NCBI RefSeq assembly: GCF_016908315.1
Contig: NZ_JAFBDQ010000002.1
Coordinates: 186,001-250,000 of the forward strand
DNA length: 64,000 nt
Reading direction: 5' to 3'
Source: Halanaerobacter jeridensis
Lineage (GTDB): Bacteria > Bacillota > Halanaerobiia > Halobacteroidales > Halobacteroidaceae
Shown here: piece after piece, positions 26,614 through 37,592 of the stretch
Layout of the letters: each line of letters starts with the position of its first letter
Numbering within the stretch: the stretch's first letter is position 1
Program-made: the position numbers and the translations under genes
The notes under the pieces: generated by a model
What the model was told of the DNA's origin: nothing
The model's database searches: none
What the model saw: only the letters and a program-made list of their open reading frames with translations

Positions 26614-29584
26614 ATGGTTAGTAATGATCAAAAGAATGATTTTTATATTGTAGCTTTAGGAGCTTCAGCAGGGGGGTTAGAAGCTTTAAATGGTTTTTTT
26701 GATAACTTAGCGGTAGATATTAACTTAGCTTTTGTAGTTATCCAACATCTGTCCCCTGATCATGAGAGCCACATGGTAGAGATTTTAGATAAACATACCT
26801 TAATGGCAGTTCATCAAGCTGAAGATGGAATGGAAGTGGAAGCTAATAATATTTATTTAATTCCTCCTAAAAAAGAAATGACTATTTTTCATAAAAAGCT
26901 ATTTTTAAAAGATAGAGAAAAGAGCAAAGCCCATTTAAGCTTACCTATTGATAAATTTTTTCGTTCTTTAGCTCAAGATCAAGGGAAAAGAGCAATTGGA
27001 GTTGTTTTATCAGGAACAGGTAGTGATGGTACCCGTGGTATTAGAGCTATTAAAGAAGAAAATGGGATGGTAATGGTTCAGGAGCCTAGTGATGCTAAAT
27101 TTGATGGAATGCCTAAAAATGCTATTTCAACTGGAGTAGTAGATTATACCTTAACTGTTTTAGAAATGGGACAGCGTCTAATAGATTATGTACAACATCC
27201 CTATATTAGCCAAGAGCAAAAGCTAGATAAAGCCCAAGCTAATGATGAAGATATTTTGACTAAAATTTTAGCTGTATTGCAAGATGAAGTTGGAGTGGAT
27301 TTTACTTATTATAAAGAGAGTACCATTATTCGCAGGATTGAACGGCGGATGGTGATTAATCAAATTGAAAAATTAGGAGACTATTTTTCTTTTATCAAAA
27401 ATAATGTATCAGAAATAAGAACTTTATATAAAGAATTATTAATTGGAGTAACAGAATTTTTTAGAGATAAAGAAGCTTTTGACTTGCTAGAAGAAAAGGT
27501 GATCCCTGAAATTTTAGAGAAGAAGAGTAGTGGAGAAGAAGTAAGAGTGTGGGTTAATGGTTGTTCGACTGGAGAAGAAGCTTATTCAATAGCAATTTTA
27601 TTACAAGAGTACGCAGAAGAAAATGATTTGGATTTAGAGATTAAGGTTTTTTGCAACTGATATTTCTCAAAATGCTATTCGACAAGCGAGTATTGGAGAA
27701 TATCCTGCTAGTATTGCAGCAGATGTATCTTTAGATAGACTAGAAAAATACTTTGTGAAAAATGGAGATAGATATAAAATTAATAAGCAGGTTAGAAAAA
27801 TGGTAATTTTTTCAGTGCATAATGTAATTAGTGATCCTCCATTTCATAAGATGGATTTGATCACCTGTCGTAATTTATTAATTTATTTTAAAGCAGAATT
27901 GCAGCAAAAGATATTTTCTATCTTTCATTTTGCCCTTAAAAATGATGCTTTTTTATTTTTGGGTTCAAGTGAATCGATTGGCGATATGCATAATTATTTT
28001 AGTACTTATAATTCAAAATGGCGGATTTATCGTTGTAAAAATAAGCAGGGGAGTAGTAGTATCAGTAAAGATGCCATTAGTAATTTGAACTTAAAGACGG
28101 ACTTTAAAAGTGATAAATTTAAAAGTCAATTAGATATTAATTACAACAATCAACCTCAGAAAATAAAAAAGCAGCTTTTAGAAAAGATTAATAATCGCTT
28201 AATAAATAAATATATTCCTGCTTCTGCTGTTATTGATGAAAACAATCAATTAATTCATGTTTTAGGAGATGTTAATAAATATTTAAAAATACCAATCAAT
28301 AAAGTTAGTTTAGATATTTTAGAAATGAGTCCTAAAAGTTTGTCATTGATTTTAAATGTTGCTATTAACCGAGTGCGAAGAGAAGAAGAGGAAGTTATTT
28401 ATAAAGATTTTCAAGTTGAAGAGAAGGCAGAATTAGGAGTAATGGATGTGCAAATTAGTCCGTTAGCTACGTCTCATCAGGAGAGAGACTTGATTGTAAT
28501 AAGTTTTATTGAAAATGATGGTAAAGAGTCTGATAGTAATATTGAAGAATTTAAAGCAGGACATAAAGACCGCATTAATGAGCTAGAAAAAGAATTAGAC
28601 TATACTAAAGAGAATTTGCGAGCTACTATTGAGGAATTAGAAGCTTCTAATCAAGAGTTGCAGGCTACTAATGAGGAGTTATTAGCAGCTAACGAAGAAT
28701 TACAGAGCACAAACGAAGAATTAGAGTCAGTTAATGAAGAGTTAGTGACGGTTAATTCTGAGCATCAAGAAAAAATAGAAGAATTAACAAGATTGAATAA
28801 TGATATTAATAATTTATTAAAGAGCACTAATATTGGTACTATATTCTTAGATGAGCAATTACGAATCCGTAAATTTACTCCAGTAGTTAATGAAAATATA
28901 AATCTAAAAGAACGAGATATAGGTAGACCATTAGAAGATATATCTCATAATATAAAATATGATAATTTATTTAGTGATTGTGCAGAAGTATTAGATACTT
29001 TAATTCCTAAAGAGAGTAGAATTGAAACTAAGCAAGGGGATTGGTATTTAATTAAAATTCATCCTTATCGAACTGAACAAGATGAAATTAAAGGTGTAGT
29101 AATTACCTTTATTGATATTACAAAGTTAAAAACTGCTAATAAACGCTTACAAAAACTACGAGATGCAGTAGAAAAAAGCCCTTATATGGTATTAATTACA
29201 AATACTAAAGGAACTATTGAGTATGCTAATACTGCTTTGCTGCGTAAAACTGGTTATAATAGTCAAGAATTAATCGGTAGTTCTCCTCATATCTTGAAGA
29301 GTGATAAAACTAGTGAAGCAAAATATAAAAAGTTATGGAATACAATTACAGCAGGCGAAAAATGGGAAGGAGAATTTTGTAATCAAAAGAAAAACGGAAA
29401 ACTCTATTGGGAGAAAGCAATCATCTTTCCTTTATTAGATGAAGACGGAGGAATTTCTAGTTATATTAAATTTGCTGAGAATATTGATGTCCAAAAGGCT
29501 AAGGAAAAAGAACTACAGCAATTAAAAGCAGAAAATCAAGAATTAAAGAAAAAACTGAAGCAAAGAAGTGATAACAATGACTAA
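26614..29584 (+). pseudogene. CheB-CheR-PAS hybrid sensor, interrupted by one extra T
   Basis: ATG at 26614 after TCGGAGGTG. Order: CheB-type methylesterase (YIVALGASAGGLEAL, then VLSGTGSDGTRGIRAIKEE), CheR methyltransferase (FRDKEAFDLLEEK, VWVNGCSTGEEAYSIAILL), then a break. At 27647-27652 a run of six T shifts the frame to a TGA at 27658-27660; with five T the text continues ATDISQNAIRQASIGEYP as in CheR. The later frame (open from the break; first ATG at 27755) gives HKMDLITCRNLLIYF, the Glu-rich coiled coil (ELEASNQELQATNEELLAAN), and PAS domains to 29584. The full protein would be about 989 residues. It would couple methylation chemistry to PAS sensing. The frameshift could be real, a slip site or a sequence error. 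Confidence 0.85.
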
Positions 29585-31646
29585 TTCCAAAAAACAATCT
29601 TATTTACGTCAACAAGCAGAAAATAAACTTGACCAAGAAGAATTAGAGAAAAAGTTGGCTCAAGTAGATGATTTAGAACAAGTGATTGAAGAATTAAAAA
29701 TTCATCAAATAGAATTAGAATTACAAAATCAAGACCTGAAAGTAACGCGAGGAGAATTGCAGCAAGCTAAAGAAAGATATTATTCTTTATATGATTTATC
29801 TCCAGTAGCATATTTTACTTTTGACCCAGAGGGAATAATCTTAGAGATTAATAATACTGCAGCAGAATTATTAGCAGAACAGCGTAATTTTATCTTGAAT
29901 AAACCAGTTATGATTTATCTGCCCCCCCAGGCCCAAGAAAATTTTTATCATCACCGACAAAAGGTTCTCAATACTCGAGAACAGCAGAGTTGTGAGTTAG
30001 AAATGAGGACTAAAGAAGATAAAAAATTGCTAGTTCGAATGGAAAGTAAAGTATTAAACTTAAATGAAGATGAGCAGACTAAAATGTTTTCTGCTGTGAT
30101 TGATATGACTGCCAGAAAAGAACGAGAAACTAAAATAAAAAAGCTATCGCAAGCCGTAGAACAAAGTCCAGCTACAGTAGTAATTACAGATGCTGATGGT
30201 AGTATAGAATATGTAAACCCTAAATTTACAGAATTAACCGGTTATAGTTTAGAAGAAGTTAAAGGAGAAGACCCTAGTATTTTAAGAACAGAATTGTTAT
30301 CTGATGAATTTTATGAAGAACTATGGGACACTATTAGTGCGGGGGAAAAATGGCGAGGTGAATTTCATAATCAAAAGAAGAATGGGGAATATTACTGGGA
30401 GTTTGCTTCTATTTCTCCTCTTTTAAATGAAGAAGGAAAAATTACTCATTATGTTAAAGTAGGTGAAGATACAACTGAGCGAAAAGAATTAGAAGAAGAG
30501 CTGAAACTTAAAAATAAAGCAGTAGAATCTTCTATTAATGCGATTGCTATTGCTGATTTAGATGGTCAAATTATTTACATTAATCAGTCTTTTACTGAAA
30601 TGTGGGGTTATAGCCGAGAAGAAATTATTGGTTATAAAGTGAGTGATTTTTGGCATGATGCAGAAGAAGTAGATCACATGAAAAAAATAATGCTGGAAAA
30701 AGGAAGTTTGATTGATGAAGTGGTAGGAGTTAAAAAAGATTGTTCTAAAATACATGTTCAGGTTTCGTTGAATATTGTCTATGAAGAAGGAACAGCTATT
30801 TATCAAATGGCTTCTTTTGTTGATATTACTAAAAGAAAAAAATCAGAAGAGAAATTAGCTGATTATGCAGAAGAATTAGAAAAAGCTAATGATAAAATCG
30901 AGAATGAATTGGCTAAAGCCCAAGAAATTCATCAACAGTTTTTGCCTTCTGAACTACCTCAGTTAGAATATTTAGATTTTGCTGCTCATTATCATCCGAC
31001 AGAAAATTTAGGTGGCGATTTTTATAATGTATTAGAAGTAGATAATTATTTAATTTTTTATTTAGCTGATATTACGGGACATGGGTTAGAGGGAGCAATG
31101 TTGAATATATTTGTACGTGAAACAGTTAATAGCTTTTTAATTTCTGAATATAAGAAAGGTGAAAATTTAACTCCGGAAAGATTGATGAATTTTATTACTA
31201 CTCGTTATCAAAAAGAAAGTTTTCCTGAAGATTATTTTTTATGTCTGCTATTAGGAATTTTTGATAAACAGACTAAAAAATTTAAATTGAGTAATGCAGG
31301 AATTCATATACCACCTTTAATTCAGCGTAACCAGGGTGTTATGGAATCTTTAACAGAAATGACTTTGCCGATTTCGCCTGTGATTAGTAAAGATAATTAT
31401 TATTTTAGTAATAAACAGTTTGATTTAAATTCCGGTGACTTATTATTCTTATCAACTGATGGGTTGATAGAAGAAAATAGAGAAGAAAATAAATATGGGT
31501 TGCAGAGAATTAAAGAAATTATAGCAGAGAATAACTTGTTATCAGCTAAGCAATTAAAAAAGAAAATTAATGATAATTTCAATGATTTTATAGAAGCGGT
31601 ACCATTTGATGATATTACTTTTTTAATTATTAAATACGACAATTGA
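29577..31646 (+). CDS. PAS-PAS-PAS-SpoIIE/RsbU-type serine phosphatase
   Basis: The ATG at 29577 overlaps the end of the CheB-CheR gene by 8 bases; a GTG at 29568 is an alternative. The product has 689 residues. An N-terminal coiled coil (about 1-65) and three PAS domains (about 70-180, 190-305, 310-420) lead into a second coiled coil and a PP2C-type SpoIIE domain (about 440-689). Metal and catalytic motifs are intact: GGDFYNV, ADITGHGLEGAMLN, STDGLIEE and PFDDITFLII. It should dephosphorylate a STAS-type anti-anti-sigma or similar protein when the PAS signal arrives. Translational coupling to the CheB-CheR gene implies a common pathway; the upstream kinase fusion is a plausible opponent. Confidence 0.92.
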   Translation: MTNSKKQSYLRQQAENKLDQEELEKKLAQVDDLEQVIEELKIHQIELELQNQDLKVTRGELQQAKERYYSLYDLSPVAYFTFDPEGIILEINNTAAELLAEQRNFILNKPVMIYLPPQAQENFYHHRQKVLNTREQQSCELEMRTKEDKKLLVRMESKVLNLNEDEQTKMFSAVIDMTARKERETKIKKLSQAVEQSPATVVITDADGSIEYVNPKFTELTGYSLEEVKGEDPSILRTELLSDEFYEELWDTISAGEKWRGEFHNQKKNGEYYWEFASISPLLNEEGKITHYVKVGEDTTERKELEEELKLKNKAVESSINAIAIADLDGQIIYINQSFTEMWGYSREEIIGYKVSDFWHDAEEVDHMKKIMLEKGSLIDEVVGVKKDCSKIHVQVSLNIVYEEGTAIYQMASFVDITKRKKSEEKLADYAEELEKANDKIENELAKAQEIHQQFLPSELPQLEYLDFAAHYHPTENLGGDFYNVLEVDNYLIFYLADITGHGLEGAMLNIFVRETVNSFLISEYKKGENLTPERLMNFITTRYQKESFPEDYFLCLLLGIFDKQTKKFKLSNAGIHIPPLIQRNQGVMESLTEMTLPISPVISKDNYYFSNKQFDLNSGDLLFLSTDGLIEENREENKYGLQRIKEIIAENNLLSAKQLKKKINDNFNDFIEAVPFDDITFLIIKYDN

Positions 31647-31819
31647 ATTTAAAGCTAGATAAAGTGAGGAATTTGGCAGTATATTATTGACTTATGTTCA
31701 TAAAGTTGATAAAATCTAAGGTAGAAGCAGTAACTCAGGTGCTAGTTATATGCTGTGAATTAATTTCCCCTTCCCACTATTTCTAGCATCTGGGGTCATC
31801 CTTAACTTATGATACTTTA

Positions 31820-31857
31820 TAGACTAGGGTCCCCTGAAAACAGGGGACCCTAGTCTA
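31820..31857 (+). terminator. Strong hairpin in the gap before the Cache-GGDEF gene
   Basis: TAGACTAGGGTCCCCTG, loop AAAA, then the exact complement (17-bp arms), followed by TATATTAGTT. It lies 174 bases after the phosphatase stop and probably ends that operon. The rest of 31647-31913 shows no other clear feature. Confidence 0.7.
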
Positions 31858-31913
31858 TATTAGTTAAAGAAATTAATAGCATAATTAAAATTTAATTACA
31901 AAGGGGGTCACTA

Positions 31914-33785
31914 ATGAAACAATTAAGAAAATTAGACAAAAATGATATAAGTATTATTATTTTTGTTTTTCTAGGTATATTAATCTTAAATATTCCCCTG
32001 ATGTTCTATATCAGAGAAATTGGGTATCAGGATAGTAAAGAAACCATGAATTTAAAATTGAAAAAACTTTCTGAAAAAATTGAAGATAATATATTTGCTA
32101 AAGTCCAAGGTTCAGTACAATCATTAAGTGAAAATATTGCTATAAAAAAACTGTTGATGCAGAAATCAGAAAAGAATAGTATCGAGTCGCAGACTTTAAA
32201 TAAAGTAAAGTTATTAATGGATAATGCCAAAAAAATATTAAATGCTAATACAGTTTATTTGATGGATCGAAGCGGAACTGTAATTGCTGGAACTACTTAT
32301 GGTCAAAGTGATGAAACTTTTGTAGATCAGAATTATAATTTCCGGCCTTATTTTAAAAAAGCAATGACAGGAACTAATTATATTTATGGAGCAGTAGGTA
32401 AGACTTCTAAGCAGCGCGGTTTTTATTTTAGTAGTCCTGTACGGAATAATGATAATAAAATTGTGGGAGTAGCAGTGATAAAAATAGATTTGCAAGAACT
32501 TGATAGTATCTTAAATGAATTTGATAGCAAAGTTGTGCTCTTATCACCGCAGAAGATTGTTTTTGCTACGAATTTTGCTGATTACTTGTACAATATGTTC
32601 ACACTAAATTCGTAACAAGTAGTAAGTACTGAACAATTAAAATCACAATTTGGGATTGAAGAGCTATCACGACTACCTATAAATTATTCTCAAGATAAAA
32701 TTAAAATTGCAGGTAGAGATTATTTGTTTGCAGAAAGCAATTTGAATATTGCTAGTTGGTCTTTAGCATCATTTAAGCCCAGAGAGGGATTTTTTTATGG
32801 AGCAGCAAGTAGGTGGCTATTTTATATTATCTTTGCTGTAATTTTATTATTAGCAATAATAATTGTTTTATTATTAATCAATCAATTTTATCGGATTAAA
32901 TTAGAAAAAGATTTAAGAAAGTTTTCTAAAACAGTAGAACAGAGTCCCTTGTCTGTTATCATCACTGATTTAGAAGGAACTATTGAATATGTTAATCATA
33001 GTTTTGAAAGAATAACAGGTTATCAAGCAGAAGAGGTAATTGGAGAAAATCCAAGTTTGCTCAAAACTAATGAACATAGCGATGCTTTTTATCAAGAATT
33101 ATGGGAGGCGATTACTGCTGGCTATACTTGGGAAGGAGAATTTTATAATCAAAAAAAGAATGGTGAATGTTATTGGGAAGAGGCTAAAATAACTCCATTA
33201 GTCGATAAAAATAATAGAATTGAAGCTTTTATCGCAATTAAAGAAGATATTACAGAAGAAAAACAGTTAAAAGAAAAACTGGAGTTTTTTGCTGAACGAG
33301 ATGAATTGACTAATTTATATAATAGAAGGATAGGAACAAAGTTAATCAAAGAGCATAAACGAGAAGCAGATAAAACTAATGGCAGTTTTTCTTTAGCTTT
33401 TGTTGATATCAATAATTTAAAAGTTGTTAATGATGTTTATGGTCATGAGGTTGGAGATGAATTAATAGTAACGGTAGTAGAAACTATTAAAGAAAATATT
33501 CGTTCTTCAGATTTTATAGCTAGGTTTGGAGGAGACGAATTTGTAATAATTTTTGAAGATGCGAGAGCTAATGATGCTAAAACAAAATTGGAAAATATTC
33601 AAGCAGAATTTGAAAAAATAAATCAAAGAGAAGATTATCAATATCAAGTTAGTATTAGCTATGGAGTAGAAGAATACTTTAAAGATAGAGAAATAAGTGT
33701 GGATGAATTAATTTCTATGGCTGATGGGAAAATGTATAAATTCAAACAAAAATATAAAGAAGAACATGATTTACCGATTAGGTAA
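31914..33785 (+). pseudogene. Cache-PAS-GGDEF membrane diguanylate cyclase, interrupted by an in-frame TAA
   Basis: ATG at 31914 after AAGGGGGTC. Order: first membrane segment (IIIFVFLGILILNIPLMFYI), an extracellular double-Cache-like sensor domain (YLMDRSGTVIAGTTYG, YIYGAVGKTSKQRGFYFS), a stop codon TAA at 32613-32615, then the same frame continues QVVSTEQLKSQFGIEEL, the second membrane segment (32815-32890), a PAS domain and a GGDEF domain with FGGDEFVIIF and an RSSD inhibitory-site match. Both sides are in the same frame, so one base change (for example GAA to TAA) explains the break. Intact length would be about 623 residues. The C-terminal piece could be made from an internal start near 32724 and would still hold one membrane segment, PAS and GGDEF. 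Confidence 0.85.
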
Positions 33786-33803
33786 AGGGTAGCTAAAAAT
33801 AAT

Positions 33804-33830
33804 AACCCGCCGGCATAATGCCAGCGGGTT
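33804..33830. terminator. Two-way terminator between convergent genes
   Basis: AACCCGC-CGGCATAATGCCA-GCGGGTT; it lies between the end of the GGDEF gene and the convergent OsmC gene and can serve both. Confidence 0.8.
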
Positions 33831-33858
33831 AAATGTATAAATAGAATATAGGGTGAGC

Positions 33859-34296
33859 TTATTTTACTTCATAGTCTCCATTAACTGTAATATTTCGCTT
33901 AAGTGTATCAGATACTGGACAGCGTTCTTCAATTACTTCTACTAGTTCAGCGATATTTTCCTCAGGAGAATCAGAATCTATATTTAGGGTAAATCTCACA
34001 TCTTGAAAACCAGGGTCTACATCATCAGCACCTTTAAATCCTCTTAGGTCAAGGTCTCCTTCTAGATCAACAGAAAAGTCATTTAATTCTACATCACAAC
34101 TTTCAGCAAACATACTAGCACAAATAGAAAGACATCCCCCTAAACTACATAGAGCTAATTCGACTGGATTCATGCCTTCATCAGTACCACCTAATTCTTC
34201 TGGCTCATCAATTGTGATTTTGTGACCACGACTTTCAGCTTCTACTGTCAAACCATCTTTTAATGTTGCTTTAGCTTTAAAAGTTTCTTCTGCCAT
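33859..34296 (-). CDS. OsmC/Ohr-family peroxide reductase-like protein
   Basis: 145 residues. OsmC-family proteins reduce organic hydroperoxides with a reactive Cys pair. Both cysteines are present: one in ALCSLGGCLSICASMFAE and one in EERCPVSDTL. The GMNPVELALCSLGGC stretch is typical of the YhfA-like OsmC subgroup rather than classic Ohr. The ATG follows a GGAGGG site, and the gene is monocistronic behind a near-perfect sigma-A promoter with an inverted repeat at the start site. It fits the oxidative defence set of this window (rubrerythrin, Sec-peroxiredoxin, Grx-TrxR). Confidence 0.9.
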   Translation of the reverse strand: MAEETFKAKATLKDGLTVEAESRGHKITIDEPEELGGTDEGMNPVELALCSLGGCLSICASMFAESCDVELNDFSVDLEGDLDLRGFKGADDVDPGFQDVRFTLNIDSDSPEENIAELVEVIEERCPVSDTLKRNITVNGDYEVK

Positions 34297-34324
34297 AGAA
34301 ATCCCTCCTCAGGAATTTAATAAA

Positions 34325-34378
34325 ATTATGATACTATGTTCATAATTAAATTATAATAAATAATAATTTGGTTGTCAA
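34325..34378 (-). promoter_or_regulatory. OsmC promoter with overlapping inverted repeat
   Basis: Minus strand: TTGACA (34378-34373), a 17-base spacer, TATAAT (34355-34350). ATTATGA-N8-TCATAAT (34325-34346) covers the expected transcription start, a position suited to a repressor such as an OhrR/MarR- or PerR-type protein. The regulator itself is unknown. Confidence 0.65.
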
Positions 34379-34533
34379 TATTTTCACAAAAGCTAAATTT
34401 TGACTGGGTTTTTATGAACTATTTTGTCATTAAATCATAAAATAAAAAGGAAATTGATATTAGATAAAGAAATTTAGAACTAGATTAACTAATAATATTT
34501 ACTATTAGTTCTAATATGAGGAGGGGCTCAAAA

Positions 34534-36318
34534 TTGAAAATCAGATATTTAAATGGTGAAAAAACTTATTATGGAGTATTATCAGGAGCCAAAAACGTAA
34601 TTAATAGCCGTAAATTATTGAATAAAATTAATGTCTTTCCTGTTCCTGATGGGGATACAGGAAGTAATTTAGCTTCAATGATGAATTTGATTATTCAGCA
34701 AGTGAGACCTAAATCTACAAGTAAAGAGACAATGTTCTCTATTGCTGATGCAGCATTAGAAGGGGCTAGAGGGAATTCAGGTATAATTTTTGCTCAATTT
34801 TTAGCTGGATTAGCCCAAGAATTAGATGATAGTTCTAAATTATCTGTAGCAAGTTTTGCTGATTCTGTTGAAAAAGCAGTACCTCATGTTTATCAAGCGG
34901 TAGCTGAGCCAGTTGAAGGAACAATGATTACTGTAATTCGTGATTGGGCTGAAGAACTTTCTAATATTAAGGCGAAAACTGATGATTTTAAAGAATTATT
35001 TAATATTTCAATTACTAGAGCTAAAGAGTCTTTAACTAAGACTACTAATCAGTTAGAAGCTCTTAAAGAAGCTGAAGTTGTAGATGCAGGAGCAAAAGGA
35101 TTTGTGAAGTTTCTGGAGGGCATAGTTGATTTTTTAGAAGGTAAGGGGATTTCTGATTTAAAATCATTTAGTTTTGAAGAAATTGCTGCAGCTGCAACTA
35201 CTGAAAAAGTTCATAGTGCAGGAAAATTTAGATATTGTACAGAAGTATTTATGAGTGATCTAGAAATGGAACTTGAAGGCATTAAAACTATACTTTCGAA
35301 TTATGGTAATTCACTGGTAGTTGCAGGAACTCAAAAGCAGTTAAGAGTTCATATTCATACAAATCAACCTGAAGAAGTAGTTTATACTTTAGGTCAGTTA
35401 GGAACAATTATGCGGCAGAAAGTTGATGATATGCAGAAACAGACTGCAGTTGCTCAAAATAGAAAGTATGAAATAGCTTTAGTAACTGATTCTATCGCTG
35501 ACTTACCTAAGGAATTAATCGAAAATTATCAAATTCAAGTAATCCCTTTAAATCTTAGTTTAAACGGGAATAATTATCTTGATAAATTAACTATTACGCC
35601 GAATAAATTCTATTCTTTGTTTAAAGAATCTGATGGAGAAGTCTCTAGTTCGCAGCCTAGTTATAAACAAGTGGACAACCTATTTTCTTTTTTAACTAGT
35701 CACTATCAATCAATTATTGCAGTAACTGTTGCAAGTGAATTAAGTGGGACGTGGAATATTGTCAATCAAGTTGCAGAGGAATATAAAGATGATGAGACGG
35801 AGATTGAAGTTATAGATTCTAAATTAAATTCTGGAGCAGAAGGATTAGCTGTTTTAGAAACAGCTGAAAAGATAGCTGCTGGCTGGAATTTAGATAAAAC
35901 AGCTGACTATATTAGAAAATTAGTTAATAAAACTGAAATATATGTTAGTGTGAATACAGTTAAATATATGGTTAAAGGAGGACGAATTAGTCGACCAACG
36001 GGTTGGTTGGCTAGACTAGTAAATTTAAAACCGATTATTACTCTTGATAATGATGGGGCGGGGACTTCCTTTGGTCAAGCCTTTACAACTAATGGTCTGC
36101 AAAATAAGATTAAAGATTTAGTTACAGACATTTATGAAAGTGAAGGAATCAAACGTTATGCTATAGTACATGCTCAAGCTGAAGAGCAAGCCCAAAATTA
36201 TGCAGCAGAATTCACTCAAATATTGGGCCAAGCTCCTGAATATATAATGCCTATTTCACCGATTGTGGGCTTAAATGCAGGTCCAGGGAGTATAGCTATC
36301 TCATTAATTAAGGAATAA
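34534..36318 (+). CDS. DAK2-DegV fusion (FakA-like kinase joined to FakB-like fatty-acid-binding domain)
   Basis: Start TTG 34534, 8 bases after GAGGAGGGG; the ATG at 34516 overlaps that site. 594 residues. Residues about 1-200 form a DAK2 nucleotide-binding domain ([35 protein letters not shown]). A middle domain follows ([27 protein letters not shown]), as in YloV/FakA. Residues about 310-594 form a DegV domain ([37 protein letters not shown]). In Staphylococcus separate FakA and FakB proteins phosphorylate exogenous fatty acids; here both functions appear to be on one chain. The two DUF membrane genes follow closely. Confidence 0.88.
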   Translation: MKIRYLNGEKTYYGVLSGAKNVINSRKLLNKINVFPVPDGDTGSNLASMMNLIIQQVRPKSTSKETMFSIADAALEGARGNSGIIFAQFLAGLAQELDDSSKLSVASFADSVEKAVPHVYQAVAEPVEGTMITVIRDWAEELSNIKAKTDDFKELFNISITRAKESLTKTTNQLEALKEAEVVDAGAKGFVKFLEGIVDFLEGKGISDLKSFSFEEIAAAATTEKVHSAGKFRYCTEVFMSDLEMELEGIKTILSNYGNSLVVAGTQKQLRVHIHTNQPEEVVYTLGQLGTIMRQKVDDMQKQTAVAQNRKYEIALVTDSIADLPKELIENYQIQVIPLNLSLNGNNYLDKLTITPNKFYSLFKESDGEVSSSQPSYKQVDNLFSFLTSHYQSIIAVTVASELSGTWNIVNQVAEEYKDDETEIEVIDSKLNSGAEGLAVLETAEKIAAGWNLDKTADYIRKLVNKTEIYVSVNTVKYMVKGGRISRPTGWLARLVNLKPIITLDNDGAGTSFGQAFTTNGLQNKIKDLVTDIYESEGIKRYAIVHAQAEEQAQNYAAEFTQILGQAPEYIMPISPIVGLNAGPGSIAISLIKE

Positions 36319-36337
36319 TAAGAAAGGAGCTATTAAT

Positions 36338-37108
36338 ATGATTGCGCCTATATTTAATTTAGTTTTACTTGTGGTTTTATATTTTACATTATTCTTTATC
36401 ATTGCTCAGCTGAGAAATAATTATGGATTAGTTGATGTTGCTTGGGGTTCAGGATTTGTGGTAGTTGCAGTTTATTCTTTTTTGAGTGCTCAAGAAATTG
36501 GAATTCGGGGTTTATTGGTGACAGTGCTTGTTTTATTGTGGGGACTTAGATTAAGCTATCATTTGTTTAAACGAAATTGGGGTCAAGAAGAAGATTATAG
36601 GTATCAAAATATGAAGAAAAATTGGGATAATGTTGCTGTTACTGGCTTTTTTCGTGTATTTATGCTGCAGGCAGCAATTCTGTTGATTATAAGTTCTCCT
36701 ATATCATTAATTAATTTTTCTGCTCCAATTGAAATAGGGTGGATTGGAATATTAGGATTGGTTATTTGGTGTATTGGTTACTTTTTTGAAGTGGTAGGTG
36801 ATAAACAGCTTCACGATTTTTTAGCTCGTGATGAAAGAGAAGCGGAAATTATGAAGGAAGGATTATGGAAATATACGCGTCATCCAAATTATTTCGGTGA
36901 GGCAACAATGTGGTGGGGAATTTGGTTACTTGCCCTACCTGTTAAGTTGGGATGGTTAACCATTATTAGTCCAGTTGCAATTACTTTGCTGTTATTATAT
37001 GTTTCAGGTGTACCTTTACTTGAAAAGAAATATAAGAATAATCAAGAATACCAGAGATATAAAGAAAAGACGAATAAATTTATTCCCTGGTTTCCAGATG
37101 AAGATTAA
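36338..37108 (+). CDS. DUF1295 family membrane protein (isoprenylcysteine methyltransferase/steroid reductase-like fold)
   Basis: 256 residues with six or seven membrane segments. The C-terminal motif [20 protein letters not shown] is the NADPH- or SAM-binding signature of the ICMT/5-alpha-reductase superfamily, followed by [20 protein letters not shown]. Members are predicted to reduce or methylate lipid-like substrates in the membrane. It starts 19 bases after the DAK2-DegV gene, so a lipid role is plausible, and DUF2177 follows in the same direction. Confidence 0.87.
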   Translation: MIAPIFNLVLLVVLYFTLFFIIAQLRNNYGLVDVAWGSGFVVVAVYSFLSAQEIGIRGLLVTVLVLLWGLRLSYHLFKRNWGQEEDYRYQNMKKNWDNVAVTGFFRVFMLQAAILLIISSPISLINFSAPIEIGWIGILGLVIWCIGYFFEVVGDKQLHDFLARDEREAEIMKEGLWKYTRHPNYFGEATMWWGIWLLALPVKLGWLTIISPVAITLLLLYVSGVPLLEKKYKNNQEYQRYKEKTNKFIPWFPDED

Positions 37109-37142
37109 AAGAATAAAACTTAAGTTAGGGAGTTGAAAGTAA

Positions 37143-37550
37143 ATGATGGGATATATTAAAGCTTATCTAGTAGCGCTGATTGTATTTTTTAGTATTGACT
37201 TAGTTTGGTTAGAGGGAATTGCCAAGCAGTTTTACCGCAATCAATTAGGGTTTATTCTTAAAGATAATTTTAATATGACGGCGGCAGTAGTTTTTTATTT
37301 ATTTTTTATTGCGGGTATGGTATTTTTTGTGATTAATCGTGCTGTAGTTTTAGAGAGTTGGAAATATGCTTTATTTGTGGGCATGTTTTTTGGATTTATT
37401 ACATATGCTACTTATGATATGACAAATTTAGCTACTTTAAAAGATTGGCCGGTGTTGGTGACAGTAGTAGATATTATGTGGGGCACTACCCTTTGTGGTT
37501 TTACGTCTTTAATTAGTTATTTGATTATAGATTATTTTAGTTTTCTTTAA
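37143..37550 (+). CDS. DUF2177 family membrane protein
   Basis: 135 residues with four membrane segments. The family signature is visible: FFSIDLVWLEGIAKQFYRNQ at the start and YATYDMTNLATLKDWP in the third helix region. No function is established. It lies 34 bases after the DUF1295 gene and 42 bases before the lipoyl protein, and may be part of the same transcript. Confidence 0.87.
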   Translation: MMGYIKAYLVALIVFFSIDLVWLEGIAKQFYRNQLGFILKDNFNMTAAVVFYLFFIAGMVFFVINRAVVLESWKYALFVGMFFGFITYATYDMTNLATLKDWPVLVTVVDIMWGTTLCGFTSLISYLIIDYFSFL

Positions 37551-37592
37551 AAGTTAAATCTTGAAAATTATTATTTTTAAAGGAGGAGAAAT

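Noticed and set aside
27647-27660. TGA at 27658-27660 as a selenocysteine codon
   Set aside because: The text after the TGA in the same frame is unlike CheR and has no hairpin at the right distance; dropping one T restores clear CheR sequence, so a frameshift explains it better.
31647-31819. c-di-GMP riboswitch upstream of the Cache-GGDEF gene
   Set aside because: The GEMM core sequences could not be found; only the strong hairpin at 31820-31857 is supported.
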